NCBI GenBank assembly: GCA_036346205.1
Contig: JARFJB010000102.1
Location: forward strand, 805,001-869,000
DNA from: Vesta saturnalis
Taxonomy: Eukaryota; Arthropoda; Insecta; Coleoptera; Lampyridae
DNA length: 64,000 nucleotides
Direction of reading: 5' to 3'
Shown here: in pieces, positions 32,072 to 43,644 of the stretch
Layout: each line of letters opens with the position of its first letter
Numbering within the stretch: position 1 is the first letter of the stretch
Position numbers and translations under genes: made by a program
Notes under the pieces: model-generated
The model's input: only the letters and a program-made list of their open reading frames with translations
The model's database searches: none
What the model was told of the DNA's origin: nothing

Positions 32072-33194
32072 AACTACTTTTATTTTATTTTGCCACCATA
32101 ATGTTCTTTATACGCCCCCAAATGCGGGCGTAATGTGGTCTTTATAGCACGAAAATGTCATTGTTGCTAAGCAGCATAATTGACAGCAAACACATGACAT
32201 GATATGTCACGTAAGTTGAAAGAATTATTGAAACAACAACCTTACTATACAACCTTTATTAATAAAAATAATAGTAATGAAACTTATTCTTTATAAAAAT
32301 TGAAAATACAGTTGGATGGATTTGAAATTGTAACTCCACCACCACCAAATCTGACAGTTCCTTCGCCGTTTTGTGGTATACTTATAGCTGCTGTACCAGT
32401 AATGTTATGAACAATTTTAATTTTATTTTGCAGAGAATTCTCTACATATGATTCGGCTACTTTATCCGATCGCCATCCACTAAGCTGCTTCAGTGCCCTT
32501 GTATCACCGCCGCTTTCTGCAAAGATCGTCGCCGCACTCCTGCGAAAGCAGTGCTCTGTGTACTTATGGGCATCCGGTAGATTGAGGAACTCTGCTATTA
32601 TCCTCGGCATTTTGCCTTAGGTGTTTTTCCCAACAGTCTGAGCACTACATTTGCCATTATGATACGACAAAAACAAGCTGTCAATTTTAGTATGTTCCGG
32701 TCGTAATGCTGCATATTTTCGGTACAAAGAGACGTAATCAACCAATCCATCGCTTGGTACAATTGTAAATTGTCTCGAAGTATAAGTTTTAGTTTTTTTG
32801 ATCTTCACAAATAGCACTGATCCCTCAGTTGTTACGTCCTGTACAGCCAAATCGTGCAGTTCTTCGCGACAACATGCTCCAAAAAACCAAAGGCTGTGAC
32901 AACCTATAAAACACAATAATTTTTATAATGAGAATTGGAAAAAAAAACTAAAATCGTTATACCTTAGCTAACAAGTACGTATGATCAGGCGCCTTCAACA
33001 CATATGACTTTTTAGCTTGATCACCCACAGAATTATTCTTCATGAATTCTGTGAGCATGGAAAAACGAGATATATCAACATCTTCCTTCAACTTGAACAT
33101 CTTTTTCAATTTACAATATAAACACCACAGTGACGACGGCTTATAGATCTTTGACTGCAAAAATAGATATTTATTGAATAGAGATAATTGACTA

Positions 33195-33253
<59 letters not shown>

Positions 33254-33764
33254 CCTTACCATTTGAGACAAGTATGCCATCACAACTTTTTCATCACATT
33301 TTGTGGACACATTTTTGTGCTCCGCACAAAACTTTTCGTACTCTTTTATGTATAAATATTTCGATTTACTTGGAATTATTTTGCCTGGGCGGCCTCAAAT
33401 TCATCTAAAATTTCTTGTGAATAAGTTTTGCGTTTTCACCTTCCATTTTAGAAGCAAATTATTTACAAACAAACAGTACCTTAGCAACAATTTAGCAATA
33501 TCACAGTATTTTAGTAACAACAAATTAGCCTACTGTCGACTTTATTTCACTGCATTTGCATTTAAAACTTGCCCAAAATACTGAATCTTTTAAAATTTTG
33601 TTCCAGTTTCATGGTGCAAAATAAAATAAAACATTGTATGTACACAGGCATAATTGCAGATTATGGCTCTCAGGAATATAAAAGCCCTCCGCTTCGCGTA
33701 GGGCTTTTAACATTCCCTCGAGCCATAATCTTCTGATTATGCCCTTAATACATAAATATCTATT
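32072..33764 (-). mobile_element. Crypton-like tyrosine-recombinase element, full-length copy D
   Basis: 1693 bp with the same left and right ends as copies A-C, but retaining the gene, which is on the minus strand. There are no long terminal inverted repeats and no target duplication, as expected when a tyrosine recombinase integrates a circle. Near the right end a nested hairpin is visible. Its outer arms are 33647-33669 and 33720-33743, and its inner arms aaaagccc/gggctttt flank a GC-rich loop (gcttcgcg). A related sequence (ccataatgttctttatacgc) lies at the left end. Confidence 0.8.
32284..33446 (-). pseudogene. Crypton-like tyrosine recombinase, three exons, near-intact
   Basis: Tyrosine recombinases cut and rejoin DNA through a phosphotyrosine. 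Exon 1 (33446-33260) ends VVMAYLSQM at donor GTAAGG. A 105-bp intron carrying (TA)n ends TTTTTGCAG. Exon 2 (33154-32963) encodes KPSSLWCLYCKLKKMF and the helical SAM-like domain to TYLLAK. A 59-bp intron follows. Exon 3 starts VVTAFGFFGACCREELHDL with catalytic Arg I. It continues to TEHCFRRSAATIFAE (H-x-x-R) and ALKQLSGWRSDKVAESYVEN with the nucleophilic Tyr. Damage: an in-frame TAA at 32617 after VGKNT, and two frame slips in A-runs of exon 1. The set R...HxxR...Y is complete. Confidence 0.85.
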
Positions 33765-33965
33765 GCTGTCCTCTAATGAGATCTTAATCTCCGGAATACT
33801 GAAGACCCTTTCCATATTTCAATTACAGTATGTAAAGAAGAAAGTTGGAAAAGTATTCTTATTTATTTAATGCAACTCTAATTATAACTAAATTACCACG
33901 CACCAAATGACAATAAGGTGGTGTATACAAATTGATCATGAGTCAATAATGCTTATTCCTGTGCT

Positions 33966-34620
33966 GTGCTTTCAAAGACGGTGTTGTTGAAACTGGAGCA
34001 AGAGGCAATTGAATTCCAATGGAGGAAGAAAAAATTGGTGTATGATGGATTTCTCCATGTGTTTGACAATACTTTAAGTGATGGAATAGTCGAATTTTGG
34101 CGATGTGAACGACGAGGAAGGTGTAAGGCAAGTATACATGAACCCGATGGTGTTGCTATAAAGATCAACGTTCATTCACATCGCCAATAAAAACAATTAT
34201 AAGACGAAAGCGAAATGGATTAAATGCTATTCCACTTACCCTTATTGACTTAGAAACTCTGTTTATTCCTGAAAAATATAGACCGTATAAACTTGAACAG
34301 GTCGAGTTCGAAAATTTCCTTTTCTATGATGGTGGGCAAAACCAGGAGAAGGTTTAATTTTTGGACCCTTGCGCTTATTCGGAGGTAGTACGACCTTTTT
34401 TGTGGATTGAAGGTTAAGATTTGGCCAATAGTATTTACACAATTGTTGTTCAGCAAATGAGAATTTTAATGCCTGATCTACAATCAAGGCTTCTTCAAGG
34501 TAACTGTGTTTCAAAGTTTATCAGAGAACTTTCAAACTTCAGAGATTCGTGGTTGTGTCTTCCACCTGTTCAAAACTTACAAACTGAACTACGCATGACA
34601 AATCCCACAATATAGAAATT
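33966..34620 (+). pseudogene. MULE transposase remnant with FLYWCH zinc finger
   Basis: KLVYDGFLHVFDNTLSDG followed by EFWRCERRGRCKASIH and a final HSH matches the FLYWCH Zn-finger pattern (34040-34190). After a frame break comes LETLFIPEKYRPYKLEQVEF, then FLFYDGGQNQEKV, and near 34400 TTFFVD, the start of the MULE DDE domain (first Asp). The end NPTI-stop-KFIDCL fits the C-terminus of this family. Most of the DDE domain is deleted. FLYWCH fingers and MULE transposases occur together in insect elements, supporting the MULE call from the ends. Confidence 0.7.
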
Positions 34621-35118
34621 TATAGATTGTCTTTGGATACAAAGGATTCTAGAACGCTAGAATCGCAGAAATACGCTAGAATTCCTTCGAGAAATATCTC
34701 ACAATTATAAATGGGCGTGCGAACAATCATGATAGTAATTTTGTTCAAATTAAATAGCTACATATCTGTATTTAAATAATTGTAATTTTTATTATTAATA
34801 TGGTTCATGAATAAATTTAGATTGAGAAATTATCCGTTTTGGTGGCGTGTTGGTCTGCGGCGAGATGGCCTAGGGGAAGATGCCTACGCGCGAGTTGGCT
34901 ACGGCGACATTTCCTACACCCGATCAGTGTTAAATTTTAAGTAATGAAGTCTCTATCATTGTGCTATTATACGATTACACCAATTTCCGACTATTCGGTT
35001 ACCGATTATGTGGTCTATCTACTTCTGTGACGAATGTGTTATATGTGGAACTGCAATTTTGCGTTATAACAGAACTGCCTTAGTATGTTTAAGATTAACT
35101 AGCGACTACTAAATTGTA

Positions 35119-37984
35119 CAGGGTGGCCAACTAAGAATGCGAGGTACTGTATCTGGGAAACTATCCATCGTAGAGGTTTGCGCAAAAAAAAGTTATAACG
35201 AAAACGGCCAATACAAAAACCGGGAAAATATTTTCAAGTTTCTGAAATGGCCGCTAGGGCGTAACTGCAATCTTGAATCTAAAAAGTGATGTTTCTGTGA
35301 ATTCTGCTATATTAACCTAATAAAAATAACTGATCTTTAAAGTCGAGGATAATCTGAACTTTTTGTTTGGCACTTTTGATGTTTGTCTAAAAATAAAGTG
35401 GTGGGAGGTATTCAAAGGTTTCCTTAAATAACCCCTGTATCTTCGAAACGGCTAAGCCGATTTTAACAAACTTGGGCGCGTTGAAATGAGCTATTCTTGG
35501 GTTACAAATGTTATAATATTTCAAGTTTTGTTAGTTTCACATGTCGTCGCTAGAGGCTTTGTTCGACATTCCGACAGAAACGGTTAATTTTCGAAAAAAT
35601 TAAATGCATTGGTATGACTTTTTTCATGAACAAGTAGATAAATGATGCCTAAACAAGCTCGTGAAAACCACATCTCGATATCTTGTCCCTAACCTAAAAT
35701 ATCGGCCAAAGAAAACTGGATACGAAAATCCTTAAATTTTTTATTATATTTCTGGAATTGTTTCTATTATGTAAGTTGTGGCCTAAAAGGATCGATTTAA
35801 GGAAGGAAGGTTTTTAATACCCCCGTAAATGCTCGAAATGCTGACCATCACGTTCTATGCATTGCTGAAGCCTCTCATGACTAGACAAAACTGCAGCTTC
35901 AATTTCGGCTCTCGGTATGTTACGTATTGCGTTACGAATCCGGTTTTTCATATCTTCTCTAGTAGTAGGTTGAGTCCGAAACACGATGTCCTTTAAGCGC
36001 CCCCATAAATAAAAATCGAGGCAAGTTAAGTCTGGCGATCGCGGAGGCCATGGAAACAGACTTCCTCTTCCAATCCACCGCTGTTGAAATACTGCATTAA
36101 TATGCTCTCGCACATTAATAGCAAAATGTGCTGGGCGACCATCCAACTGCAAAACAATTTTGCCTTTGTTTCCAAGGCACATCTTCCAACAACAACGGTA
36201 ATTGATTGGCCAAAAGTCAAAAATACATTGTCATTTAGGAGTTGCTCGAAAAAATATGGCTCAATAATCCTGACTCCCAGTATGTCACACCATACATTTA
36301 AACTTCAACGTCCTTGGCGCTGAACTTCACGCAACCAATGGGGATTTTCTGCAGACCAATAATGTATATTGTGCAGATTGACTCTCCGTCACTACTGAAG
36401 GTGGCTTCATCGGTCCAAAGAATTTGAAATAAAATTCTCTATTTTCGCGTATCATGCCTCACATCCAATGGCAATAGTCTAACCGTCGATCAAAATCTTC
36501 CTCTTTCAAGGCCTGATGCAAAACGACATGATATGGGTGCATTCTTAAAGTAAAACTTTAAACGAATACCTATATATTTTGATGGCCATTAGAACTTACC
36601 TATGGTCCTTCAAAATATTTTGAACCGTTGTCCGTGATATGCCCAACTCAGTGGATAATGCTCTTGTGCTAACATGAGGATTTCCTTCAATATAGCCCAG
36701 TATACGGTTAATATTTTCTTGTGTCTTCCATTTCTTTGCCGTTGAAACGTAGGCCGAAAACTACCATTGGCTCGTAAGCTCGCCACTAATCGGGGAAAAA
36801 CTCTTACATCGCAAGGACGCCGATTTGGATATCGAGCCGCGTAAACTCTTTTAGCTACTGCGGCATTCTGAAGACATTCAAAATAAACCGCAAGCATATC
36901 AACAGCTTCATTATTCGTAAAACTCATTTTGAAAGCACAAAAATTGCTCAAAATAACGCGAAAGTTGTCAACTATTGACAATTTGAGGATTATGTATGTT
37001 TTGTTTAGGTATCTGTTTCCATTACCTGCTTCTATTAATTGTATTTTTCGTATATATCCATAGTGAATATGCATTTAAACAAACAAAAAATAGGCCTTTT
37101 AGCATTGCTTACTTGCCCGTAGTCATTTCACGAAGGGTGATTTTATTCTGGTGTATAAATTTACAAACATTTAAAATCGCAATTTCTAGGTAACCTATTC
37201 AGAGCCGAAATTGAAGCTGCAGTTTTGTCTACCCATAAGAGGCCTCAGCAATGCACAGAGTGATGGTCAGCATTTCGAGCATTTAGGGGGCATTAAAAAT
37301 CTTCCTCCTTTAAATCGGTCCTTTTAGGGCCACAACTTACATAATAAAACAATTCCAGAAATATATAGTTAAAAAAAATTAAAATTTAAGGGATTTTCGT
37401 ATAAAGTTTTCTTTGGCCGATATTTTAGGTTAGGAGATGCGATTCTCACGAGCTTGATTAGGCATCATTTAGCTACTTGTTCATGACAAAAAAGTCATAC
37501 CAATGCGTTTAATTTTTTTGCGAAAATTAACCGTTTCTGTCGGAATGTCGAATAAAGCGCTCTAGCGACTACATGTGAAACTAACAAAACTTCAAATATT
37601 ATATCATTTGTAGCCCAAGAATAGCTCATTTCAACGCGCCTAAGTTTGTTAAAATCGGCTTAGCGGGTTATTTAAGGAAACCTTTGAATACCCCCACCAC
37701 TTTATTTTTAGACATACGTCAAAAAGTGCCAAACAAAAAGTTCAGATTATCCTCGGCCTTAAAGATCAGTTAGTTTTTTATTAGGTTAATTCACAGAATT
37801 CACAGAAACATCACTTTTTTAGATTCACGATTGCAGTTACGCCCCCTAGCGGCTATTTCAGAAACTTGAAAATATTTTCCAGGTTTTTGTATTGGCCGTT
37901 TTAGTAATAAATTGTTTTTGCGCAAGCCTCTACGATGGATAGTTTTCCAGACACAGTACCTCGCATTCTTAGTTGGCCACCCTG
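35119..37984. mobile_element. Mariner-like element with ~790-bp terminal inverted repeats
   Basis: The ends cagggtggccaactaagaat and its complement are flanked by TA on both sides (35117-35118, 37985-37986). The two arms can be followed by eye for about 790 bp (35119-35912 and 37201-37984). A DUF4817/DDE_3-type transposase lies on the minus strand between them and runs into the left arm. The right arm therefore contains a second, inverted copy of the last ~35 codons (aattgaagctgcagttttgt at 37209). Confidence 0.85.
35814..36930 (-). pseudogene. Mariner-like transposase (DUF4817 HTH + DDE_3)
   Basis: Starts near 36927 with MSFTNNEAVDMLAVYFECLQ and AVAKRVYAARYPNRRPCDVR (the DUF4817 HTH), then VFPRLVASLRANGSF. 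The first catalytic Asp block is TDEATFSS near 36400. The second is KIVLQLDGRPAHFA near 36150, and the third acidic block is PPRSPDLTCLDFYLWGRLKD. The C-terminus CIERDGQHFEHLRGY ends at 35814. Several breaks lie between 36182 and 36600. The family is common in insect genomes. Confidence 0.85.
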
Positions 37985-37986
37985 TA

Positions 37987-38955
37987 CAACAGTATAGTTG
38001 TGCTACTTTGCAACTGTGCAGTTAAAGTACATTTCCACTATGAGGATGTTAGTGTGGAACTGTATGCAAATGTGAGCTTGAGTTAGCTTGCGAAGATGTG
38101 GCTATACGACTGTAAAACTATGCCACTATGCGACTGTACTGTATTATTTCCGACTTTCGTACTGTGTAACCGTACTACTATTGCTGTTTGTAAAGTGACT
38201 GCTGTTTTTACTGCAAAACTTACTACTTACCTACTGTAGACTGTGTAACGTTTCACTCGATTTTAAGCATTTGATACATTTCTCAGAGGCACACCAATTT
38301 TTAAACGGTACACACGTTCTGTATGTACACAATTCGTTATAATACATAATTATCATAAACCTAAAGAGTACACTAAATTTTGACATTTTTTTTGGAAAAC
38401 GTAAATAAAACAGAAGTTGGCTATTTTTGTGCTTCTTTTGGTTATATATTCTGATTTGTGCTTCTTTTGGTTATATATTCTGATTTGTTATCTTTATGAG
38501 GATTTTACAATTTACACATATTAAACGAAATCAGATCATGGGCATTTTAACTTAGATGGCTATGGCAGCAGATAATGTAATAATAATACTAACTACGTTA
38601 TGGAACCTACTGATATTTTGATTTAATGGCAGGTATTTTTTCATACTTTTCCGATTATTATACTTTAGCAGTTTAGAGTTCATCTTAGTAATTCGCAAAA
38701 TACAAAAGACGCATTCATAAAGTACCAAAATTTTATCAAAATATGACCGTTTCTATTAAAGAAAAAGAGTTGAAGTCTTTTCCATTTAAACCAGAAATAA
38801 TTTTGCTTTGGCAGACACAAAAATGGCCAAACTTTACTCATGTCTAAAGAAATTTTAAAACTTTAAAACAAAAAAAAAACTTTTAACACTACCTTTCTAA
38901 ATACGTTCAAAACTACAGTGTCACTTCCCTCTAAAAACATTAAATATCGTTTCAA
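37987..38955. other. No gene recognised; degenerate ACTGTACT-type repeats
   Basis: The first 250 bp has many loosely repeated short words (actgtgcagt, gcgactgtactg, tactactatt). They resemble sequence before the mariner (34950-35110), suggesting one low-complexity region split by the mariner. A 32-bp tandem duplication (tgtgcttcttttggttatatattctgatt) occurs near 38430-38490. The rest is AT-rich and non-coding. Confidence 0.4.
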
Positions 38956-38959
38956 AGTG

Positions 38960-40310
38960 GATGCGAATTCTAAAAATTAAATTTTTATCGAAAACAATCA
39001 AATAACGATGTCTTGACTGAACAGTATAAACGATTAAAAAAAGAAATAAATAAATTGGTAAATATAGAAAAACAAAACCAGACTTTGGAAATTTTATAAA
39101 GATCAAAAAATATTGGGAAAACAATGTGAGAGTTAATAGAAGAGACTACTGTTAAGAATCAAAAACAAATAACTTAAAAAAAAGACAACAAATTAATCAA
39201 AAACCCAATAGAAATTGCAAACATGTTTGGACACTATTTCGGAACTGTGTAAAAGACTTGATGAATTCAAATTTTCAAAAAGGTTCTTCTTCTGACTGTA
39301 CTGTGAGTACAGTATCGTTAGTAAAGTCAATGTTATTTATACCGGTCATATCAAATGAGGTTAACGATATTATTTTCTCACTAAAACATAAAAAGTCTAG
39401 TGGATTTGACGAAATATCCGTTAAATTGGTTAAAACGTGTGCTGACATTCTTTATGATCCATTAACCGTTGTTATTAATGACTTTTTGACAAAAGGGTAT
39501 TTCCCAAAAGAATTAAAAGTTGCTAAAGTTCCTAAAAAGGTCGATCTTACCAATGTTAAGAACTTTAGACCCATTACCATACTAAGTGTGCTGTCGAAAA
39601 TAATTGGAACACTCCTTTGTAATAGACTAGTAGAATACCTAGACGCAAACTATTTAATTTCTACCTCACAATATGGCTTTCGAAAAAATAGGTCAACCGA
39701 AATTGCATATTATGACACATTTTATTCTCATTTAAGTTATAACGTTATATTGTAGGGCACGTCAACAAATGCTAATAGTTTATTCACTCTCCAAAAGAGG
39801 GCGATTCGAATAATATGTAACTTGCCATATAATGAATCATGTCGCGATGTTTTCCGAAAAATTCTAACTTTAACCTCAATATACATCTACAAAATATGTA
39901 TTTACATATATAATAACCAAAACAAGCTACAAAAAAATTCTGGCACGCACCCTTACAATACACGTAAGAGGGCTGATTTTTGTATTCCTAAGCATTCACA
40001 CACATATTATAAAAAAAGTCCTGATTTTAGTGGAATGCAGCTATATAACAAGCTGCCACAAAAGATCAAAAATAGTAGAAATGGCTTAGCTTTCAAAAGG
40101 GAATGAAAAAAATTCCTTTCCGAAAAGACGTTCTACACCTTGAACGAATTTCATAGTCAAACGGTTGCATAATTCAGTTACCGCATTGCTGTATCCATAC
40201 TATTTTGAGAAAAAATTCTTGTTTTTTGTTAATGTAATTTCCAGTTTATTTTTGTCTTGCCTACTATTGTAGGCAATGAAGATGAATAAACATTATTATT
40301 GTTATTATTA
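38960..40310 (+). pseudogene. CR1/Jockey-type LINE with RT centre deleted
   Basis: EN-RT linker (TEQYKRLKKEINKLVN) comes first. The RT fingers at 39258-39755 follow: KHKKSSGFDEISVKLVKTCA, VKNFRPITILSVLSKIIG and ISTSQYGFRKNRSTE. Near 39755 the sequence jumps directly to the C-terminal domain (TLQKRAIRIICNL, GTHPYNTRKRADF, MQLYNKLPQKIKN). The palm with YADD is therefore missing. The 3' UTR ends in attattgttattatt near 40310. The internal deletion makes a short element that could only have moved in trans, if it moved after the deletion. Confidence 0.75.
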
Positions 40311-40459
40311 AAGGCTAGAGTCTTATAACCTAATGTACTCAACTCTATGCAAACGGAGTTAATCATTCCAAAACCTGGTATGTGATAATGTAATCACACC
40401 ATTAACGTAACTATCCGTATAAGTATTTACTCACACACTGTAAACTTACTGCATGGGTA

Positions 40460-42500
40460 TATGACTACATGACTACATGACTACATGACTACATGACTAC
40501 ATGACTACACGACTACATGACTACATGACTACATGACTACATGACCACATGACTACGTGACTACATGACTACATGACTACATGGCTACATGACTACATGA
40601 CTACATGACTACCTGACTACATGACTACATGACTACATGACTACATGACTACATGACTACATGACTACATGACTACATGGCTACATGACTACACGGCCAC
40701 ACGACTACACGATTACACGACTACACGACTACACGAATACATGACTACATGACTACATGACTATATGACTGGATGACTACATGACTACATGACTACATAA
40801 CTACATGATTACATGACTACATGATTACATGACTACATGCTACATGACTATACGACTATACAACTACATTACTACACGACTACACGACTACACGACTACA
40901 CGACTACATGAATACATGACTACATGACTACATGAATACATGACTACATGACTACATGACTACATGGCTACATGACTACCCGACCACACGACTACACGAT
41001 TACACGACTACACGACTACACAAATACATGACTACATGACTACATAACTACATGATTACATGACTACATGATTACATGACTACATGCTACATGACTACAC
41101 GACTATACGACTACATGACTACACGACTCCACGACTACACGACTACATGAATACATGACTACATGACTACATGAATACATGACTACAACACTACATGACT
41201 ACATGACTACATGACTACATGACTAGATGACTACATGACTACATGACTACGTGGCTACATGACTACACGACTACACGATTACGCGACTACACGAATAAAT
41301 GACTACATGACTACATGACTATATGACTGGATGACTACATGACTACATGACTACATAACTACATGATTACATGACTACATGATTACATAACTACATGCTA
41401 CATGACTACACGACTACACGACTACATGACTACATAACTACACGACTACACGATTACATGACTACATAACTACATGACTACATTACTACATGACTATACG
41501 ACTACACGACTACACGACTACATGACTACATAACCACATGACTACACGACTACATGAATACATGACTACATGACTACATGAATACATGACTACATGACTA
41601 CATGAAAACATGACTACATGACTACATGATTACATGACTACATGCTACATGGCTACATGACTACATGACTACATGACTACATGACTACATGACTACATGA
41701 CTACATGACTACATGACTACATGACTACATGACTACATGACTACATGACTACATGACTACATGACTACGTGAGTACATGGCTACATGGCTACATGACTAC
41801 ATGACTGCATGACTACATGACTACATGACTGCATGACTACATGACTACATGACTACATGACTACATGACTACATGACTACATGACTACATGACTACATGG
41901 CTACTTGACTACACGACCACACGACTACACGATTACACGACTACACGACTACACGAATACATGACTACATGAATTTATGACTGGATGACTACATGACTAC
42001 ATGACTACATGACTACATGACTACACTACTCCACGACTACACGACTACATGAATACATGACTGCATGACTACATGACTACATGACTAATGACTACATGAC
42101 TACATGACTAGATGACTACATGACTACATGACTACATGGCTACATGACTACACGACTACACGACTACACGATTACACGACTACACGAATAAATGACTACA
42201 TGACTATATGACTGGAAGACTACATGACTACATGACTACATGACTACATGACTACATGACTACATGACTACATGACTACATAACTACATGATTACATGAC
42301 TACATGATTACATGACCACATGCTATATGACTACACGACTACACGACTACATGACTACATAACTACACGACTACACGACTACATGACTACATGACTACAT
42401 GACTACATTACTACATGACTACATGACTACATGACTACATGACTACATGGCCACTTGGCTACATGACTACATGACTACATGATTGCATGACTACGTGACT
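40460..42500. repeat. 2-kb minisatellite, unit GACTACAT
   Basis: About 250 copies of the 8-bp word gactacat, with common variants gactacac, gaatacat, gattacat and ggctacat. The variants are not random. A composite block (ggctacatgactacac... gattacac ... gaatacat ... gactatatgactggat) recurs at about 40676, 40964, 41250, 41897 and 42137, a higher-order structure of roughly 290 bp. The unit length is not a multiple of 3, so no frame stays open. Confidence 0.95.
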
Positions 42501-42770
42501 AATAATTAAATAGTCAAGCACTTAATATTGTAGTGTATGGATAACCAAATAGAGAATAACAAAATATTATCAACCAGCGGAGGTGGCTCGTAAGCCACGG
42601 GTTTAGTGAGGTCACTTTGTTGTGACGCACCTACCCCCAACATTTGTTTTACAATTGGAAATGTTTTTTTTCATCAATATTTAAAATATTTATAAATATG
42701 TAAGTACTGAAGTAGACGTGATAGGTTAATTCGAAACGCTTAAAGCGGTCACCAAACTATTAGGCAATTC

Positions 42771-42816
<46 letters not shown>

Positions 42817-43644
42817 TGTATAATTAGACAATTAAATTATTTTATTTTTGCATGTGAATAATTACCATTCGATTCTTTTCAAAACAGTTTGGTTCTAGTG
42901 AATCTTCTAGTGTGTAAACAATTTCATTTAATACGCGAGTTACAGAATTACATTAAGTGGACACGTTTCGAGCATGTATAAATAAATATTGCCCTGTTTG
43001 GTTAACAGATACATAGTCAAATTAAGTTGATAAACTAATAGTGTCTACATTGAATTGTCTTGATTTTTTTAACACTTTTTCAACTTCCGCTCATGATAGC
43101 TTTGTCCAATAAGTATGTTGGTTGCAATAATAATTAAGAAATCTTCGCAATGCTGTGATGATTATACATTCTTGTTTTGTAAAACATTTACTACAAGGTC
43201 TACAAAAAAGAGTAAAAACTTTGTATATCAAAAAAACGCCCGTTTGTAATTACAAGCATCACCAACACCTACTTTCTTTTGTAGTCCTTGTCTTGATTTT
43301 TAAAAGCTTTTGAGGTGATTAATCGTGCCCTTTTAATATCTATCATTTATTACATTGGGTGTGCTGATACTGTAACTTCTTTCTTCAATAGCTACCTTAC
43401 CGAGCGATTTCGAATAATGTACATTGGAAATAATGGTATTGTAAATAACCCCTACAAGGTCTTGATCGCTAAACCCTTTCTTTAGGGGTTGAAAAATTGG
43501 TTTTTTGCATACATCTCCTAAAATATGAGGTTTTTCGCAAAAAATAGTTACCAAAAATTAATCTTACAATATTTTCTACAAAAATGATTCTACGACTTTT
43601 CTTCCTAAAGTCAACAGTTTAGAAATTTAAGACTGTTATATTAC
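42501..43644. other. No gene recognised; (AT)n at about 42775-42812
   Basis: It contains a GC-richer patch at 42580-42650 with small hairpins (gtggctcgtaagccac; gtcactttgttgtgac), then an (AT)n run. The rest is AT-rich and non-coding. The open frame on the minus strand at 43554-43333 shows no family pattern. Confidence 0.4.

Larger units (their letters stand above)
30672..34929. mobile_element. MULE (Mutator-like) element in a GATA intron, invaded by Crypton copies
   Basis: The inverted ends are built of short motifs (gccgcggccaactcaccgcg on the left; cgagttggctacggcgac on the right, opposite orientation) over about 75-100 bp. Flanks ttaatttta (30663-30671) and ttaaatttta (34930-34939) form a 9-10 bp duplication with one indel, as expected for MULEs. 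Inside are a FLYWCH zinc-finger/MULE transposase remnant (33966-34620, plus strand) and, between it and the left end, the Crypton array. Original length without the array was about 1.3 kb, already internally deleted. Confidence 0.7.

Noticed and set aside
33190..33250. Ile-Tyr repeat inside a protein on the minus strand
   Set aside because: It is the (TA)n microsatellite in intron 1 of the Crypton recombinase; splice signals lie on both sides.
40460..42500. CRISPR-like regular repeats
   Set aside because: Units are 8 bp without unique spacers, in a eukaryotic genome; it is a minisatellite.
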